From Brevundimonas bullata (GTDB lineage: Bacteria; Pseudomonadota; Alphaproteobacteria; Caulobacterales; Caulobacteraceae): a stretch of 64,000 nucleotides of DNA. The notes beneath the pieces are model-generated. The model was not told the DNA's origin. It did no database searches and saw only the letters and a list, made by a program, of their open reading frames with translations. Positions 1-7,945 of the stretch are shown piece after piece. The stretch covers positions 62,001 to 126,000 of the forward strand of contig NZ_QLLC01000006.1 of assembly GCF_003350205.1 (NCBI RefSeq), in the 5' to 3' direction. The translations under genes were made by a program, and so were the position numbers. Numbering within the stretch: the stretch's first letter is position 1; every line of letters begins with the position of its first letter.

Positions 1-297
1 GAGGTGCTTCAGGAGTTGGTCGACAACGGCAACACCATCGTCGTCATCGAGCACAACCTGGATGTCATCAAGGTCGCCGACTACCTGCTGGACTTCGGTC
101 CAGAGGGCGGCGACGGCGGCGGAGAGATCGTGGCCTTCGGCACGCCGGAACAGGTGGCGGACAACGCCGCCAGCTGGACCGGAAAGTACCTCAAGGAGGT
201 GCTGGATCGCCACGAAGAGCGTCGCAAGGCGCGCGTGGCCGCCCTGCCTGAGGTTCTGAAAGCCGAGAAGAAGCCCCGCACCCGCAAGAGCGCCTGA
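1..297 (+). CDS. uvrA: UvrABC excinuclease subunit A, C-terminal end (partial)
   Basis: The reading frame is open from the first base, so only the last 98 codons of the gene are in the window. The segment [17 protein letters not shown] (residues about 13-24 of the fragment, with EHNLDVIK) is the H-loop end of the second ABC ATPase domain of UvrA, and the following [14 protein letters not shown] stretch is also a UvrA hallmark. UvrA recognises bulky DNA lesions as a dimer with UvrB in nucleotide excision repair. The tail after GTPEQVA is short, charged and lysine-rich, as usual for alphaproteobacterial UvrA. The signature motif and the zinc fingers lie upstream of the window. A hairpin overlaps the stop codon. 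Confidence 0.95.
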   Translation, partial: EVLQELVDNGNTIVVIEHNLDVIKVADYLLDFGPEGGDGGGEIVAFGTPEQVADNAASWTGKYLKEVLDRHEERRKARVAALPEVLKAEKKPRTRKSA

Positions 298-313
298 CCG
301 GATCGGTCAGGCG
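291..313 (+). terminator. Hairpin overlapping the uvrA stop codon
   Basis: CGCCTGACCG (291-300) and CGGTCAGGCG (304-313) form a perfect 10-bp stem with a GAT loop. The uvrA TGA lies inside the left arm. No clear T-run follows, so it may act as a weak intrinsic terminator or only as a 3'-end stabiliser between uvrA and the convergent membrane-protein gene. Confidence 0.6.
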
Positions 314-323
314 TCTCGCCTCA

Positions 324-1217
324 TCAGGCGTGCGGCGCGCCCTTGAGCTGCAGATAGGCGGCCGAGAACGGGGCGTACATGATCACGATCTGGGCCGCCG
401 ACAGGACGGCTTGGACCACCAGCGAAACCGCCAGCATGGGCCCAAGGGCGCTCAGCAGGCTGGGAACGCTGGCGCCTTGCATGGCCACCAGCTGTTCTGA
501 GCCGCCCACCATCAGACTTAGCGGGGCGGCCACAGCCGAGCCCAGCAGGCCGACCAGCATGGCCATGATCCCGGCGATGATCGCCGTGCCCAGCAGCGGC
601 CAGAAGACCTTCTTGCCCGTCATGGCGAAGGCGGGCTTTAACATGATCCGTCCCTCGGCGAACGTGCTCGGCACGACCAGGCTGAGCCGAACCGACAGCC
701 AGATCAGCAGGCCGATAATCGCCAGCGACAGCACAACCACGACCAGCCACAGCGCCGGAAGGGCCATGGCCCCCGCGGTCGCCAAGGTCACAATCATGAA
801 GCCGGCGAACGTCACGGCGAACATGATCAGGGATACGAGCAGGCTGGCCCCCAGCACCCGAAGTTCGTCCTTGCCGACGCGCAGGTAGCCGAACCTGCGG
901 TCTTCCGGGCGAATGACCGAGCGAGCGATGGCGGTGCTGATCACGGCGCTGAACAGCAGCCCCAGCGGCATGGCCCAGCCGATGATGACGCCATAGGCCT
1001 GTGCGAGCCGCTCGACATCTTCTGGCGAAGGCTCTGTCTGCCCCTGCGCCTGCATCTCGGTGATCACCGACAGCACGGTGACGAAGTGCGGTCCGACCAG
1101 CAGGAACATCAGCCCGATGAAGACGGCATAGGCCGCAGCCCATGACAGGACGGCCAAGGGCGCGCGTCGCGTCAGGCGAAAACCTTCAAAGGCGCAGTCG
1201 GTAGCGGGAAAAGTCAT
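324..1217 (-). CDS. Multi-pass membrane protein, paralogue of its upstream neighbour
   Basis: A 297-residue hydrophobic protein with about six predicted membrane segments, starting near residues 25-45 (alternating Ala/Val/Leu stretches). Its N-terminus carries a GFRLTRRAPLAVLSW motif that matches GFRLTRRRPLQVWAW in the neighbouring upstream gene, so the two are tandem paralogues. An AAGGA sequence about 8 bases before the ATG supports the chosen start. I cannot assign a transport or enzymatic role. It is probably co-transcribed with the paralogue (21-bp gap). Confidence 0.75.
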   Translation of the reverse strand: MTFPATDCAFEGFRLTRRAPLAVLSWAAAYAVFIGLMFLLVGPHFVTVLSVITEMQAQGQTEPSPEDVERLAQAYGVIIGWAMPLGLLFSAVISTAIARSVIRPEDRRFGYLRVGKDELRVLGASLLVSLIMFAVTFAGFMIVTLATAGAMALPALWLVVVVLSLAIIGLLIWLSVRLSLVVPSTFAEGRIMLKPAFAMTGKKVFWPLLGTAIIAGIMAMLVGLLGSAVAAPLSLMVGGSEQLVAMQGASVPSLLSALGPMLAVSLVVQAVLSAAQIVIMYAPFSAAYLQLKGAPHA

Positions 1218-1238
1218 GCAGTCGTCCTTGATTCCCGA

Positions 1239-2165
1239 TCAGTCTAGCCCAACCGCACGCGTTTCGTCCTGCGGCGCTTGCGCCAACAGCGACCGACAGG
1301 CTTCGGCATAGGGCGCCATCATCACAGTGCTCAAGAAGCCTTGCAGCCAGGACAGGGGTATGAAGGCCGCCAGCGCCCAGGGGATCAGCACGCCCCAGTT
1401 CACCGTCGGCGGCGCGCCGTTTTCCAACATGGCGGCCAGACTAAAGACATTGATCCCGGCGACAAGGAACAGAACCACAGCGATGATCGCCAGCAAGGCC
1501 AGTTCGATGGCCAGAACGATCCCGACGATCGCGAGGCTCAGCCCCAGCAGTCGCAGCACCTGCCCCTTTGACAGCCTCCACCCCGCCACAAAGGCGAAGT
1601 CGTTCAAGGCCACGCTGGCGGGCATGATCAGGCAGGCCCGCAGGATGACGCACCAGACGGCCACTCCCGCCACTAAAGCCGTCAAGAGGCCCAGCATAAC
1701 CGCGGCCATCTCTGAAACGAACCACAGACCCGCGCCGATGGCGAAGGCCAGCAGCCCGATCACGATAGCGGCGGCGTAAAAACCTACGATCATGGCCAGT
1801 CCGACAACAGCAACCCGCACCTCGTCCATGCCGACCTTCAACCCGGCGAAGGGCGCCGGACGCTCGGGGAAAAGCACGGCCCGGAAGATGGCGGCTGTCA
1901 CCACGACCCAGATCAGCGCCTGCACGATGTTCGCCAGCCCCGACAAGGCCTGGAACTGAATTATCTGCCCGATAACGGCGGCGGAGGGCTCGTGCGAAGC
2001 CATGTCCGCCAAGGCTATCGACCCGAACACACGCAGCATCAGCGCCCCGATCAGTAGCGAGGGCGCAACGGACGCGACACCCCAGGCCCAGACCTGCAAC
2101 GGCCTGCGGCGCGTCAGTCTGAAGCCGGAGGCCAGGGCCTGGCCGATGGAAAACGCCGTGGTCAT
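1239..2165 (-). CDS. Multi-pass membrane protein, paralogue of its downstream neighbour
   Basis: A 308-residue protein dominated by membrane helices, sharing the N-terminal motif ALASGFRLTRRRPLQVWAW and overall layout with the next gene. The start is supported by AGAGGAG upstream of the ATG. The two genes form a minus-strand pair that diverges from trmFO, with about 115 bp between the start codons. No catalytic or known transporter motif is visible. Function unknown. Confidence 0.75.
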   Translation of the reverse strand: MTTAFSIGQALASGFRLTRRRPLQVWAWGVASVAPSLLIGALMLRVFGSIALADMASHEPSAAVIGQIIQFQALSGLANIVQALIWVVVTAAIFRAVLFPERPAPFAGLKVGMDEVRVAVVGLAMIVGFYAAAIVIGLLAFAIGAGLWFVSEMAAVMLGLLTALVAGVAVWCVILRACLIMPASVALNDFAFVAGWRLSKGQVLRLLGLSLAIVGIVLAIELALLAIIAVVLFLVAGINVFSLAAMLENGAPPTVNWGVLIPWALAAFIPLSWLQGFLSTVMMAPYAEACRSLLAQAPQDETRAVGLD

Positions 2166-2281
2166 GACTGGCTCCTCTGAACCGCCGTCTTAAGCCACGC
2201 CATATAGCACGCGCCACCCCGTCGCGGCTTGCGTGCTTATGACAGGCTGACGGAAGGCTCCGGGAAGGCTAGAAGGCCGCC

Positions 2282-3694
2282 ATGTCGAACGCAGCCCCCT
2301 CCGCCCACCCCATCCCCGCCCCCGTGCATGTCATCGGCGGCGGCCTCGCCGGTTCCGAAGCCGCCTGGCAGATCGCCCAGGCGGGCGTGCCCGTCATCCT
2401 GCATGAAATGCGCGGCGTGCCGGGCGTGAAGACCGACGCCCACCACACCGACGGCCTGGCCGAGCTGGTTTGCTCCAACTCCTTCCGGTCTGACGATTGG
2501 GAATATAACGCCGTCGGCCTGCTGCATCAGGAAATGCGCGAACTGGGCTCGATCATCATGGCGGCCGCGGGCGATCATCAGGTCCCGGCGGGCGGCGCCC
2601 TGGCAGTCGACCGCGACGGCTTTTCGCAATCCGTCACCGCGCGGCTGGAAGCCCATCCGCTTGTCACCATCGTGCGCGAGGAAATCGACGGCCTGCCGCC
2701 AGAGGACTGGGGCAACGTCATCGTGGCCACCGGGCCCCTGACCTCGCCCGCCTTGGCTGAGGCCATCCTGAAGCTGACGGGCGAGGAAAGCCTCAGCTTC
2801 TTCGACGCCATCGCCCCCATCATCCACGCCGACAGCATCGACTTCGACATCGCCTGGCGTCAGTCGCGCTATGACAAGGAAGGCCCCGGCGGAGACGCCG
2901 CCGCCTACGTCAACTGCCCGATGAACAAGGCGCAGTACGAGGCCTTCATCGACGCCCTGCTGGACGGCCCCAAGGCCGAGTTCAAGGAGTGGGAGAACGT
3001 CCCCTACTTCGACGGCTGCCTGCCCATCGAGGTCATGGCCGAACGCGGTCGCGAGACCCTGCGTCACGGCCCGATGAAGCCTGTCGGCCTGACCAATCCG
3101 CGCGATCCGAAGGTCAAGTCCTACGCCATCGTCCAGCTGCGCCAGGACAATGCGCTCGGCACCCTGTTCAACATGGTCGGCTTCCAGACCAAGCTGAAAC
3201 ACGGGGCGCAAGCCGAGACCTTCCGCATGATCCCGGGTTTGCAGAACGCCCAGTTCGCGCGCCTGGGCGGCCTGCACCGCAACACCTACCTCAACAGCCC
3301 GCAACTGCTGGACAAGCAACTGCGCATGAAATCCATGCCGCGCCTGCGCTTCGCCGGCCAGGTCACGGGGGTCGAGGGCTATGTTGAAAGCGCCGCCATG
3401 GGCCTGCTGACTGGACGCATGGCCGCAGCCCAAGCCCTGGGCCGCGACCTGTCGGCGCCGCCGCCGGAAACCGCCATGGGCGCCCTGGTCGAACACATTA
3501 CCGGCGGCCACCTGGAAGGCTCCAAGTTCCAGCCGATGAACATCAACTACGGCCTGCTGCCCCCGCTGGAAGCGCCGAAGGTCGATGAGGACGGCAAGCG
3601 CATCCATCCCAAGGAACGCGGCCGCGCCAAGAAACGCCTTCAAAGCATCCGCGCCATGGCCGCACTGAAGGCCTGGCGCGACGCGGCGGCCTAG
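2282..3694 (+). CDS. trmFO: Methylenetetrahydrofolate-tRNA-(uracil-54-C5)-methyltransferase TrmFO
   Basis: 470 residues, the usual length for the family. The FAD-binding motif [13 protein letters not shown] lies at residues about 17-29. The conserved [11 protein letters not shown] segment (cysteine at residue 64) and [16 protein letters not shown] in mid-protein are typical of TrmFO and contain the cysteines implicated in catalysis and substrate binding. TrmFO is the folate- and flavin-dependent enzyme that makes ribothymidine at position 54 of tRNA, replacing the SAM-dependent TrmA of enterobacteria. The gene stands alone, diverging from the membrane-protein pair and followed by an inverted pair of repeats. 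Confidence 0.96.
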   Translation: MSNAAPSAHPIPAPVHVIGGGLAGSEAAWQIAQAGVPVILHEMRGVPGVKTDAHHTDGLAELVCSNSFRSDDWEYNAVGLLHQEMRELGSIIMAAAGDHQVPAGGALAVDRDGFSQSVTARLEAHPLVTIVREEIDGLPPEDWGNVIVATGPLTSPALAEAILKLTGEESLSFFDAIAPIIHADSIDFDIAWRQSRYDKEGPGGDAAAYVNCPMNKAQYEAFIDALLDGPKAEFKEWENVPYFDGCLPIEVMAERGRETLRHGPMKPVGLTNPRDPKVKSYAIVQLRQDNALGTLFNMVGFQTKLKHGAQAETFRMIPGLQNAQFARLGGLHRNTYLNSPQLLDKQLRMKSMPRLRFAGQVTGVEGYVESAAMGLLTGRMAAAQALGRDLSAPPPETAMGALVEHITGGHLEGSKFQPMNINYGLLPPLEAPKVDEDGKRIHPKERGRAKKRLQSIRAMAALKAWRDAAA

Positions 3695-3713
3695 ATCTCC
3701 ACCTGCAAAACTC

Positions 3714-3820
3714 GTCACCCTCGGGCTTGTCCCGAGGGTCCATCATTGCAGCAAGCTCGAAGGTGAGACTAACGGCGCCCGAAACCTGCCATGGACCCTC
3801 GGGACAAGCCCGAGGGTGAC
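3714..3820. repeat. Inverted pair of 30-bp palindromic repeats (REP-like)
   Basis: Bases 3714-3743 and 3791-3820 are exact reverse complements of each other over 30 bp, separated by 47 bp. Each arm is itself a palindrome, CCCTCGGG-CTTGT-CCCGAGGG. The outer ends read GTCACCC and GGGTGAC. The pair lies between the convergent trmFO and MFS genes, where it could end transcription from both sides. The layout matches the GTCATCC-type pairs further on, but the sequence class differs. Confidence 0.9.
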
Positions 3821-3832
3821 GGCACTTTAAAA

Positions 3833-5053
3833 TCAGCGCAGCTTGGGCAGGCCCGGCCGGAACGCCAGCGTCATCGCGCCCAGAAACACCACGCCCACGC
3901 CCATCAGAATCCAGGCCCCCGTCAGGTCGGCCATGTGGTCGCGCAACAGGCCGGCGGCCAACGGCGACAGGCTGGCGATGATGTAGCCGCCGCCCTGGAC
4001 GAAGGCGAGCAGATCGCCGGACCGGGCCGGATCGTCAATCTGGTCCATGGCCAGGATCAGGGTCAGGGGGAAGATGGCTCCAATCCCCAGCCCCATGATC
4101 ACCACGACCGGAACCGCCAGGGCCACCGGCGCGACCACCAGTCCCGCCAGACCGATCAGGGCCAGCACCAGCGCCGTCAGAATCGGCCCGCGCCGGTCGG
4201 GGAAGCGTCCGATCAACAGCGACACGAGGATACCGGCCATGACCTCGGCTCCCGTCATGCCGCTGAGCAGATAGCCCGCCGTCGCCCTCGCCTGCCCAAG
4301 ATCGACATAGAAGGGCGGCAGCCAGGCCAGCACCAGCGTATAGGCAGAGGTGCCCAGCCCCATGATGACGATCAGGCTCCACGCCCGCCCCTGACGCCAG
4401 AAGGGAATCTCGGGATGGACCACCTCAATCACAGCGTTTCGGTCGGGCTCCTCCGCCGCCGGATCGCGTGCGGCCAGCAGCCAGACGACCGCCGCCACGA
4501 AGGCCGGGACGCTCCACAGCGCCAGGGTCCAGGCCCAGCCCACCGCCTCGGCCAGGCCCGCCGCCGTCGCCGCCGCGATGGCCGCCCCGCCCATGATGCC
4601 TGTGGTGTAGAGCGCCATCACCGTGCCGAACCGCGTCGGAAAGGCGCGCTTGATCACGACCGGCGCCAGGGCCTGAATCAGGGCGACGCCCACGCCGACG
4701 ACCGCCGCGCTGGCGATCAGGGCCGCCGTTTCCGTCAGCACGGCCCGCACCAAACAAGCCCCGCCGATCAGCAGCGCGCCGAGCAAGATGCCGCGCCGCT
4801 CGCCCAACCGCCGACGCAAGGGGCGGATCGACAGGGCGCCGAGGCCGATCATCAGCACCGGCAAGGTCGTCAGCAGACTGGCGGCGGTGGAATCCATCCC
4901 TGTCGCGCCCTCGATCAGGTCCAGCAGCGGTCCCACCGCCGCCATCGCCGGGCGCAGGTTGAGCGCCAGGGCGAAGATGGCGCCGAGCAGCAACAGGGAT
5001 GCGCCGCGCGCCGGCTCGGCTTCGGACCGTGCGATCATGATAGGAGACTCCAC
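3833..5053 (-). CDS. MFS transporter of the CynX/NimT type
   Basis: 406 residues with about twelve hydrophobic segments. The start region contains ALNLRPAMAAVGPLL, a signature of the CynX (cyanate)/NimT (2-nitroimidazole) branch of the major facilitator superfamily, and RPLRRRLGERRGILLGALL resembles the cytoplasmic loop 2-3 motif. The start at 5053 is a GTG; an ATG five codons in (5038) is an alternative. It is divergent from a MarR regulator with a shared 53-bp control region, so it is probably repressed by that regulator and induced by a small molecule. The substrate cannot be read from the sequence. Confidence 0.88.
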   Translation of the reverse strand: MESPIMIARSEAEPARGASLLLLGAIFALALNLRPAMAAVGPLLDLIEGATGMDSTAASLLTTLPVLMIGLGALSIRPLRRRLGERRGILLGALLIGGACLVRAVLTETAALIASAAVVGVGVALIQALAPVVIKRAFPTRFGTVMALYTTGIMGGAAIAAATAAGLAEAVGWAWTLALWSVPAFVAAVVWLLAARDPAAEEPDRNAVIEVVHPEIPFWRQGRAWSLIVIMGLGTSAYTLVLAWLPPFYVDLGQARATAGYLLSGMTGAEVMAGILVSLLIGRFPDRRGPILTALVLALIGLAGLVVAPVALAVPVVVIMGLGIGAIFPLTLILAMDQIDDPARSGDLLAFVQGGGYIIASLSPLAAGLLRDHMADLTGAWILMGVGVVFLGAMTLAFRPGLPKLR

Positions 5054-5071
5054 TGGAAGATCGCGCTAGTC

Positions 5072-5102
5072 TCTCGACCTCAAGTATCTCGATGTCAAGA
5101 TA
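5072..5102. promoter_or_regulatory. Putative MarR operator between the divergent MFS and MarR genes
   Basis: TATCTCGATGTCAAGATA (5085-5102) is an imperfect palindrome (14 of 18 positions symmetric) resembling TCTTGACATCAAGA-type MarR-family sites. A related half, TCTCGACCTCAAG (5072-5084), repeats TCTCGATGTCAAG (5087-5099) 15 bp away. The site ends 4 bases before the MarR start codon, where bound protein would block both genes. Confidence 0.6.
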
Positions 5103-5106
5103 AGTC

Positions 5107-5598
5107 ATGCCCGACAGAGCCGCCCGCGCCGCCGCCCAATGGGCCGTCCAGCGCCCCGAACTCGACATGCTGCCGATGGAGGTGCTGGGTCGCCTGAACG
5201 AGGCCTCGCAACTGGTGGTGCGCGAACGCCAGACGCCCCTGTTCGCCCGCTACGGCCTACAACACGGCGAGTTCGACGCCCTGGCGACGCTACGCCGCTC
5301 GGGCGCACGCGAGGGACTGACGCCGACCGCCCTGTTCGAGGCGGCGATGATGTCGTCTGGCGGCATGACCGCCCGCATCGACCGGCTGGAGAAGGCGGGT
5401 CTGGTCGAACGCGGCCCCCATCCGACCGACCGCCGCGCCACCCTGGTCCGCCTGACCGACAAGGGCTTCAACCTGATCGAATCCATCATGCCCAGCCACG
5501 AGGAAACAGCGCGAGACATCCTCGCGCCACTCTCACTTGATGAACAGAAGACCTTGAACGCCCTGCTGGCCCGCCTGATCGGCGGCCTCTGCGACTAG
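5107..5598 (+). CDS. MarR-family transcriptional regulator
   Basis: 163 residues. A winged helix-turn-helix spans about residues 50-120: the recognition helix region is SSGGMTARIDRLEKAGLVER, followed by the wing DRRATLVRLTDKG, which is diagnostic for MarR. Proteins of this family bind palindromes as dimers and are released by small ligands. The divergent transporter and the palindrome abutting the start codon suggest autoregulation and control of the efflux gene. Its stop codon overlaps the stop of the convergent downstream gene by 3 bases. Confidence 0.92.
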   Translation: MPDRAARAAAQWAVQRPELDMLPMEVLGRLNEASQLVVRERQTPLFARYGLQHGEFDALATLRRSGAREGLTPTALFEAAMMSSGGMTARIDRLEKAGLVERGPHPTDRRATLVRLTDKGFNLIESIMPSHEETARDILAPLSLDEQKTLNALLARLIGGLCD

Positions 5599-6221
5599 AC
5601 GCGACCGCGCAGCACCGCCCACAGCAGACGGAGACGTTTCAGCGGTTCCGGGTGCTCAAAGCCCGCCAGCGCGGCATGGGCAATAGCGGGAAAGGCAGCG
5701 GCGGGCAGAGTTCTGAGTGCGGCGTTGGCGGCTGCGCGCAGCGTCTTTGCTTCATCCGTCCGGCCGGTCTGCGCCAGGCCCCACACGCGCCCAGACTTCA
5801 CGACCAGGGCGTCATGCTCCTCGCCTGCCAATATCCGGGTCGCGACCTGCATCGGGCCGACATAGAAGGCTTCCAGGTCGTGCGGCTCGCCGTGCACCCG
5901 ACCGATGTGAGCCTCGATCAAGGCGTCGAAGGGCGCGCGATCCAGATGCCGGCGCGCGACGGCGGCGGTCAGGGCCTCCAGCACGGGATGGCCGACGCGA
6001 GGCGTGTTGGCGAAAACGCCCTCCATCTGCTCGGACCACCACGTGTAGCGCATCTCGGCCAGCATGGGCTGGGTGACGCGGGTGGGAATGGCCAGGAGCT
6101 CCGCCTCGAAGGCGTAGAGGGCGATCAGGTCCGCGCGCGCCTGTTCGTCAGCCACAAACCGGCTGGACAGCCAGCGGTCAGGGTCGGCGGCGCGGACCTG
6201 GGAATCGAGATCAACAGTCAT
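5595..6221 (-). CDS. Squalene/phytoene synthase-like protein without the Asp-rich motifs
   Basis: 208 residues starting at MTVDLDSQVRAADPDRW (ATG at 6221); the open frame extends upstream but would run into the previous gene. RFVADEQARADLIALYAF-type sequence, followed by MRYTWWSEQMEGVF, places it in the trans-isoprenyl diphosphate synthase fold. The two DxxxD metal-binding motifs expected for catalysis are missing: the first site reads YAFEAELLAI. This resembles the catalytically silent branch that includes mitochondrial NDUFAF6, a complex I assembly factor, so an assembly or structural role is more likely than carotenoid or hopanoid synthesis. It is the last gene of the minus-strand run from yajC. 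Confidence 0.75.
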   Translation of the reverse strand: MTVDLDSQVRAADPDRWLSSRFVADEQARADLIALYAFEAELLAIPTRVTQPMLAEMRYTWWSEQMEGVFANTPRVGHPVLEALTAAVARRHLDRAPFDALIEAHIGRVHGEPHDLEAFYVGPMQVATRILAGEEHDALVVKSGRVWGLAQTGRTDEAKTLRAAANAALRTLPAAAFPAIAHAALAGFEHPEPLKRLRLLWAVLRGRV

Positions 6222-6261
6222 TGCGCAAGGCCATCGGCCATTGCGCAAAGCGGTGCAAGCC

Positions 6262-6882
6262 TCAGCTGAACAGGGTCTGATACATGGCCATCGAGGTAAG
6301 CATCGGCAGGGACAGCAGAAGGTTGGTGCGGCTGCCCAGCATGGCGATGCGGGCGGCCCTGGCCTTCTTGTCATCATCGACGACGACCATGCCGAGGGCC
6401 CGCTTCTGGTTTGGCCAGATCAGCCCCCAGACGTTCAGGAACATGACGATGGCCAGCCAGACGCCGATCCCCATCAGGGTAAACTGCTGATCGCCCGCGT
6501 TCAGACCGCCCGCCAGGCCGAAGCTGAGCACCTCGACCGCATAGACGTGGCCGCGCGTGAACATGACGGCCAGACCCGCCAGCACCGTCACCAGCGCCGA
6601 CCAACGGAACCAGAACAGGGCCTCAGGCGCGATATGCTTGCTGACGGCGGGCTTCAACTCGGCGGGGATCGAGGGCATGACCCGGATCTGCACGAAGTTG
6701 AAATAATAGAGCAGGCCGATCCACAGGATGCCGGCCACGACGTGAACCCAGCGGAAGGCCGCCTGGGCGAAGCCGAGATCAAAGCCGCCCGGCGCGATGC
6801 GGCCGAAGGCGAAGATCATGACCCCCGCCAGCACGATGCTGAGCAAGAATGTCGTTCTGAAGTTTGAAAGCAGTTTGGCCAT
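6262..6882 (-). CDS. Urate-oxidase N-terminal-domain (PuuD-type) membrane protein
   Basis: 206 residues with about five membrane helices (near residues 9-27, 38-58, 90-110, 135-155 and 185-203). FRWVHVVAGILWIGLLYYFNFVQ and GSRTNLLLSLPMLTSMAM are characteristic of the membrane domain found in PuuD urate hydroxylase. The C-terminal cytochrome c domain of full PuuD is absent, and nothing else nearby concerns purines, so the urate role is doubtful; many alphaproteobacteria carry this shorter form with no known function. It lies between secF and the synthase-like gene, 40 bp from the latter. Confidence 0.75.
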   Translation of the reverse strand: MAKLLSNFRTTFLLSIVLAGVMIFAFGRIAPGGFDLGFAQAAFRWVHVVAGILWIGLLYYFNFVQIRVMPSIPAELKPAVSKHIAPEALFWFRWSALVTVLAGLAVMFTRGHVYAVEVLSFGLAGGLNAGDQQFTLMGIGVWLAIVMFLNVWGLIWPNQKRALGMVVVDDDKKARAARIAMLGSRTNLLLSLPMLTSMAMYQTLFS

Positions 6883-6921
6883 GCGCCCCTCCCCGGGTCG
6901 GAATCAGGAAGCGTGACCTTA

Positions 6922-6952
6922 CTCCTCCCTCCCCATCGGGGGGAAGGAGGAG
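6922..6952 (-). terminator. Hairpin after secF
   Basis: CTCCTCCCTCCCC (6922-6934) pairs with GGGGAAGGAGGAG (6940-6952) with one mismatch and a 5-base loop. It lies between the end of secF and the start of the PuuD-type gene. There is no T-run, so it may attenuate transcription rather than end it. Confidence 0.5.
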
Positions 6953-6973
6953 CATTTTCAGGTGAGCAGCGCC

Positions 6974-7945
6974 TTAGGGACGGCTGGCCATGCCGAACTT
7001 GACCGGCTTGGTGTCTTCGTCGAGGGAGCCACGCTTGACGCCCCACAGCAGGATGATCGGCGCGCCGACGTAGATCGACGAATAGGTTCCGATGATGATG
7101 CCGGCCATCAGGGCGATGGAGAAGCCGAACAGGGCCTCGCCGCCGAAGATCGCTAGCGCAGCCAGCACCATGACGGCGGTGACGCCGGTGATGATGGTCC
7201 GCGACAGGGTCTCGTTGATCGACAGGTCGATCACCTCGCGCAGGGGCATGGTCTTGTACTTGCGCAGGTTTTCGCGCAGGCGGTCGAACACCACGACCGT
7301 ATCGTTCATCGAATAGCCGATGACGGTCAAAATGGCGGCGACCATGTTCAGGCTGAACTCCAGCTTGAACAGAACGATCAGACCGAAGGTCAGGATCACG
7401 TCGTGGACCAGACCCGCGATGGCGCCGAAGCCGAACTGCGGCTCGAACCGGAACCAGATGTAGCCGAACATCAGCAGAATGGCTGCGCCCAGAGCCAACA
7501 GGCCGCTGGTGAACAGCTCGCCCGAGACCTTGGAGCCGACGACGCTGGTGCCCGAGAAGGCGACCTGGCCGACAGCGTCGGTGATGCCCTTCTGAACGCG
7601 CGTCACGACGGCGGTCTGATCCTCGTTGTCCGGCACCTGGAAGCGGACGATGGCGCGCTGGTCGCCGTCGATGTTCTGGACCTGGACCTCGCCCAGATCG
7701 AGATTGTTCATCGCTTCGCGAACCTTGCCCGCGTCAATCGACTGGCCGGCCGGTGCAGTCATTTCCATGACGGCCCCGCCCTTGAAGTCGATGCCCATTT
7801 CAAGGCCGGGATAGAAGCAGGCGACGATCGAGGCGACGCACAGCACGAGCGACAGGATGCCCGCGGGCAAGGCGTACTTCACGAAATGGAAGTTCGTCTT
7901 GTGCGGCAGCAGTTTGATGAAAGGCCATCCACGCATCGCCATCAC
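6974..7945 (-). CDS. secF: Protein translocase subunit SecF
   Basis: 323 residues. The N-terminal membrane segment is followed by the GIDFKGGAVMEM box (residues about 50-61) and five further helices, with the conserved YSMNDTVVVFDRLREN motif near residue 205, which is the SecD/F signature for the proton-conducting helix bundle. SecF pairs with SecD in the inner membrane and uses the proton gradient to pull exported proteins out of the SecYEG channel. Its start overlaps the secD stop by 4 bases (ATGA), showing translational coupling. Confidence 0.97.
   Translation of the reverse strand: MMAMRGWPFIKLLPHKTNFHFVKYALPAGILSLVLCVASIVACFYPGLEMGIDFKGGAVMEMTAPAGQSIDAGKVREAMNNLDLGEVQVQNIDGDQRAIVRFQVPDNEDQTAVVTRVQKGITDAVGQVAFSGTSVVGSKVSGELFTSGLLALGAAILLMFGYIWFRFEPQFGFGAIAGLVHDVILTFGLIVLFKLEFSLNMVAAILTVIGYSMNDTVVVFDRLRENLRKYKTMPLREVIDLSINETLSRTIITGVTAVMVLAALAIFGGEALFGFSIALMAGIIIGTYSSIYVGAPIILLWGVKRGSLDEDTKPVKFGMASRP

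Noticed and set aside
2237-3718. Long open frame (493 codons) antisense to trmFO
   Set aside because: It mirrors a clear TrmFO gene; in GC-rich DNA such shadows are expected, and its translation shows no recognisable domain.
3744-3790. CRISPR-like repeat-spacer pattern around the palindromic repeats
   Set aside because: There are only two inverted copies per site, no regular spacers and no cas genes.
6262-6882. Complete urate hydroxylase
   Set aside because: The cytochrome c domain is missing and there are no purine-degradation neighbours, so only the membrane domain is claimed.
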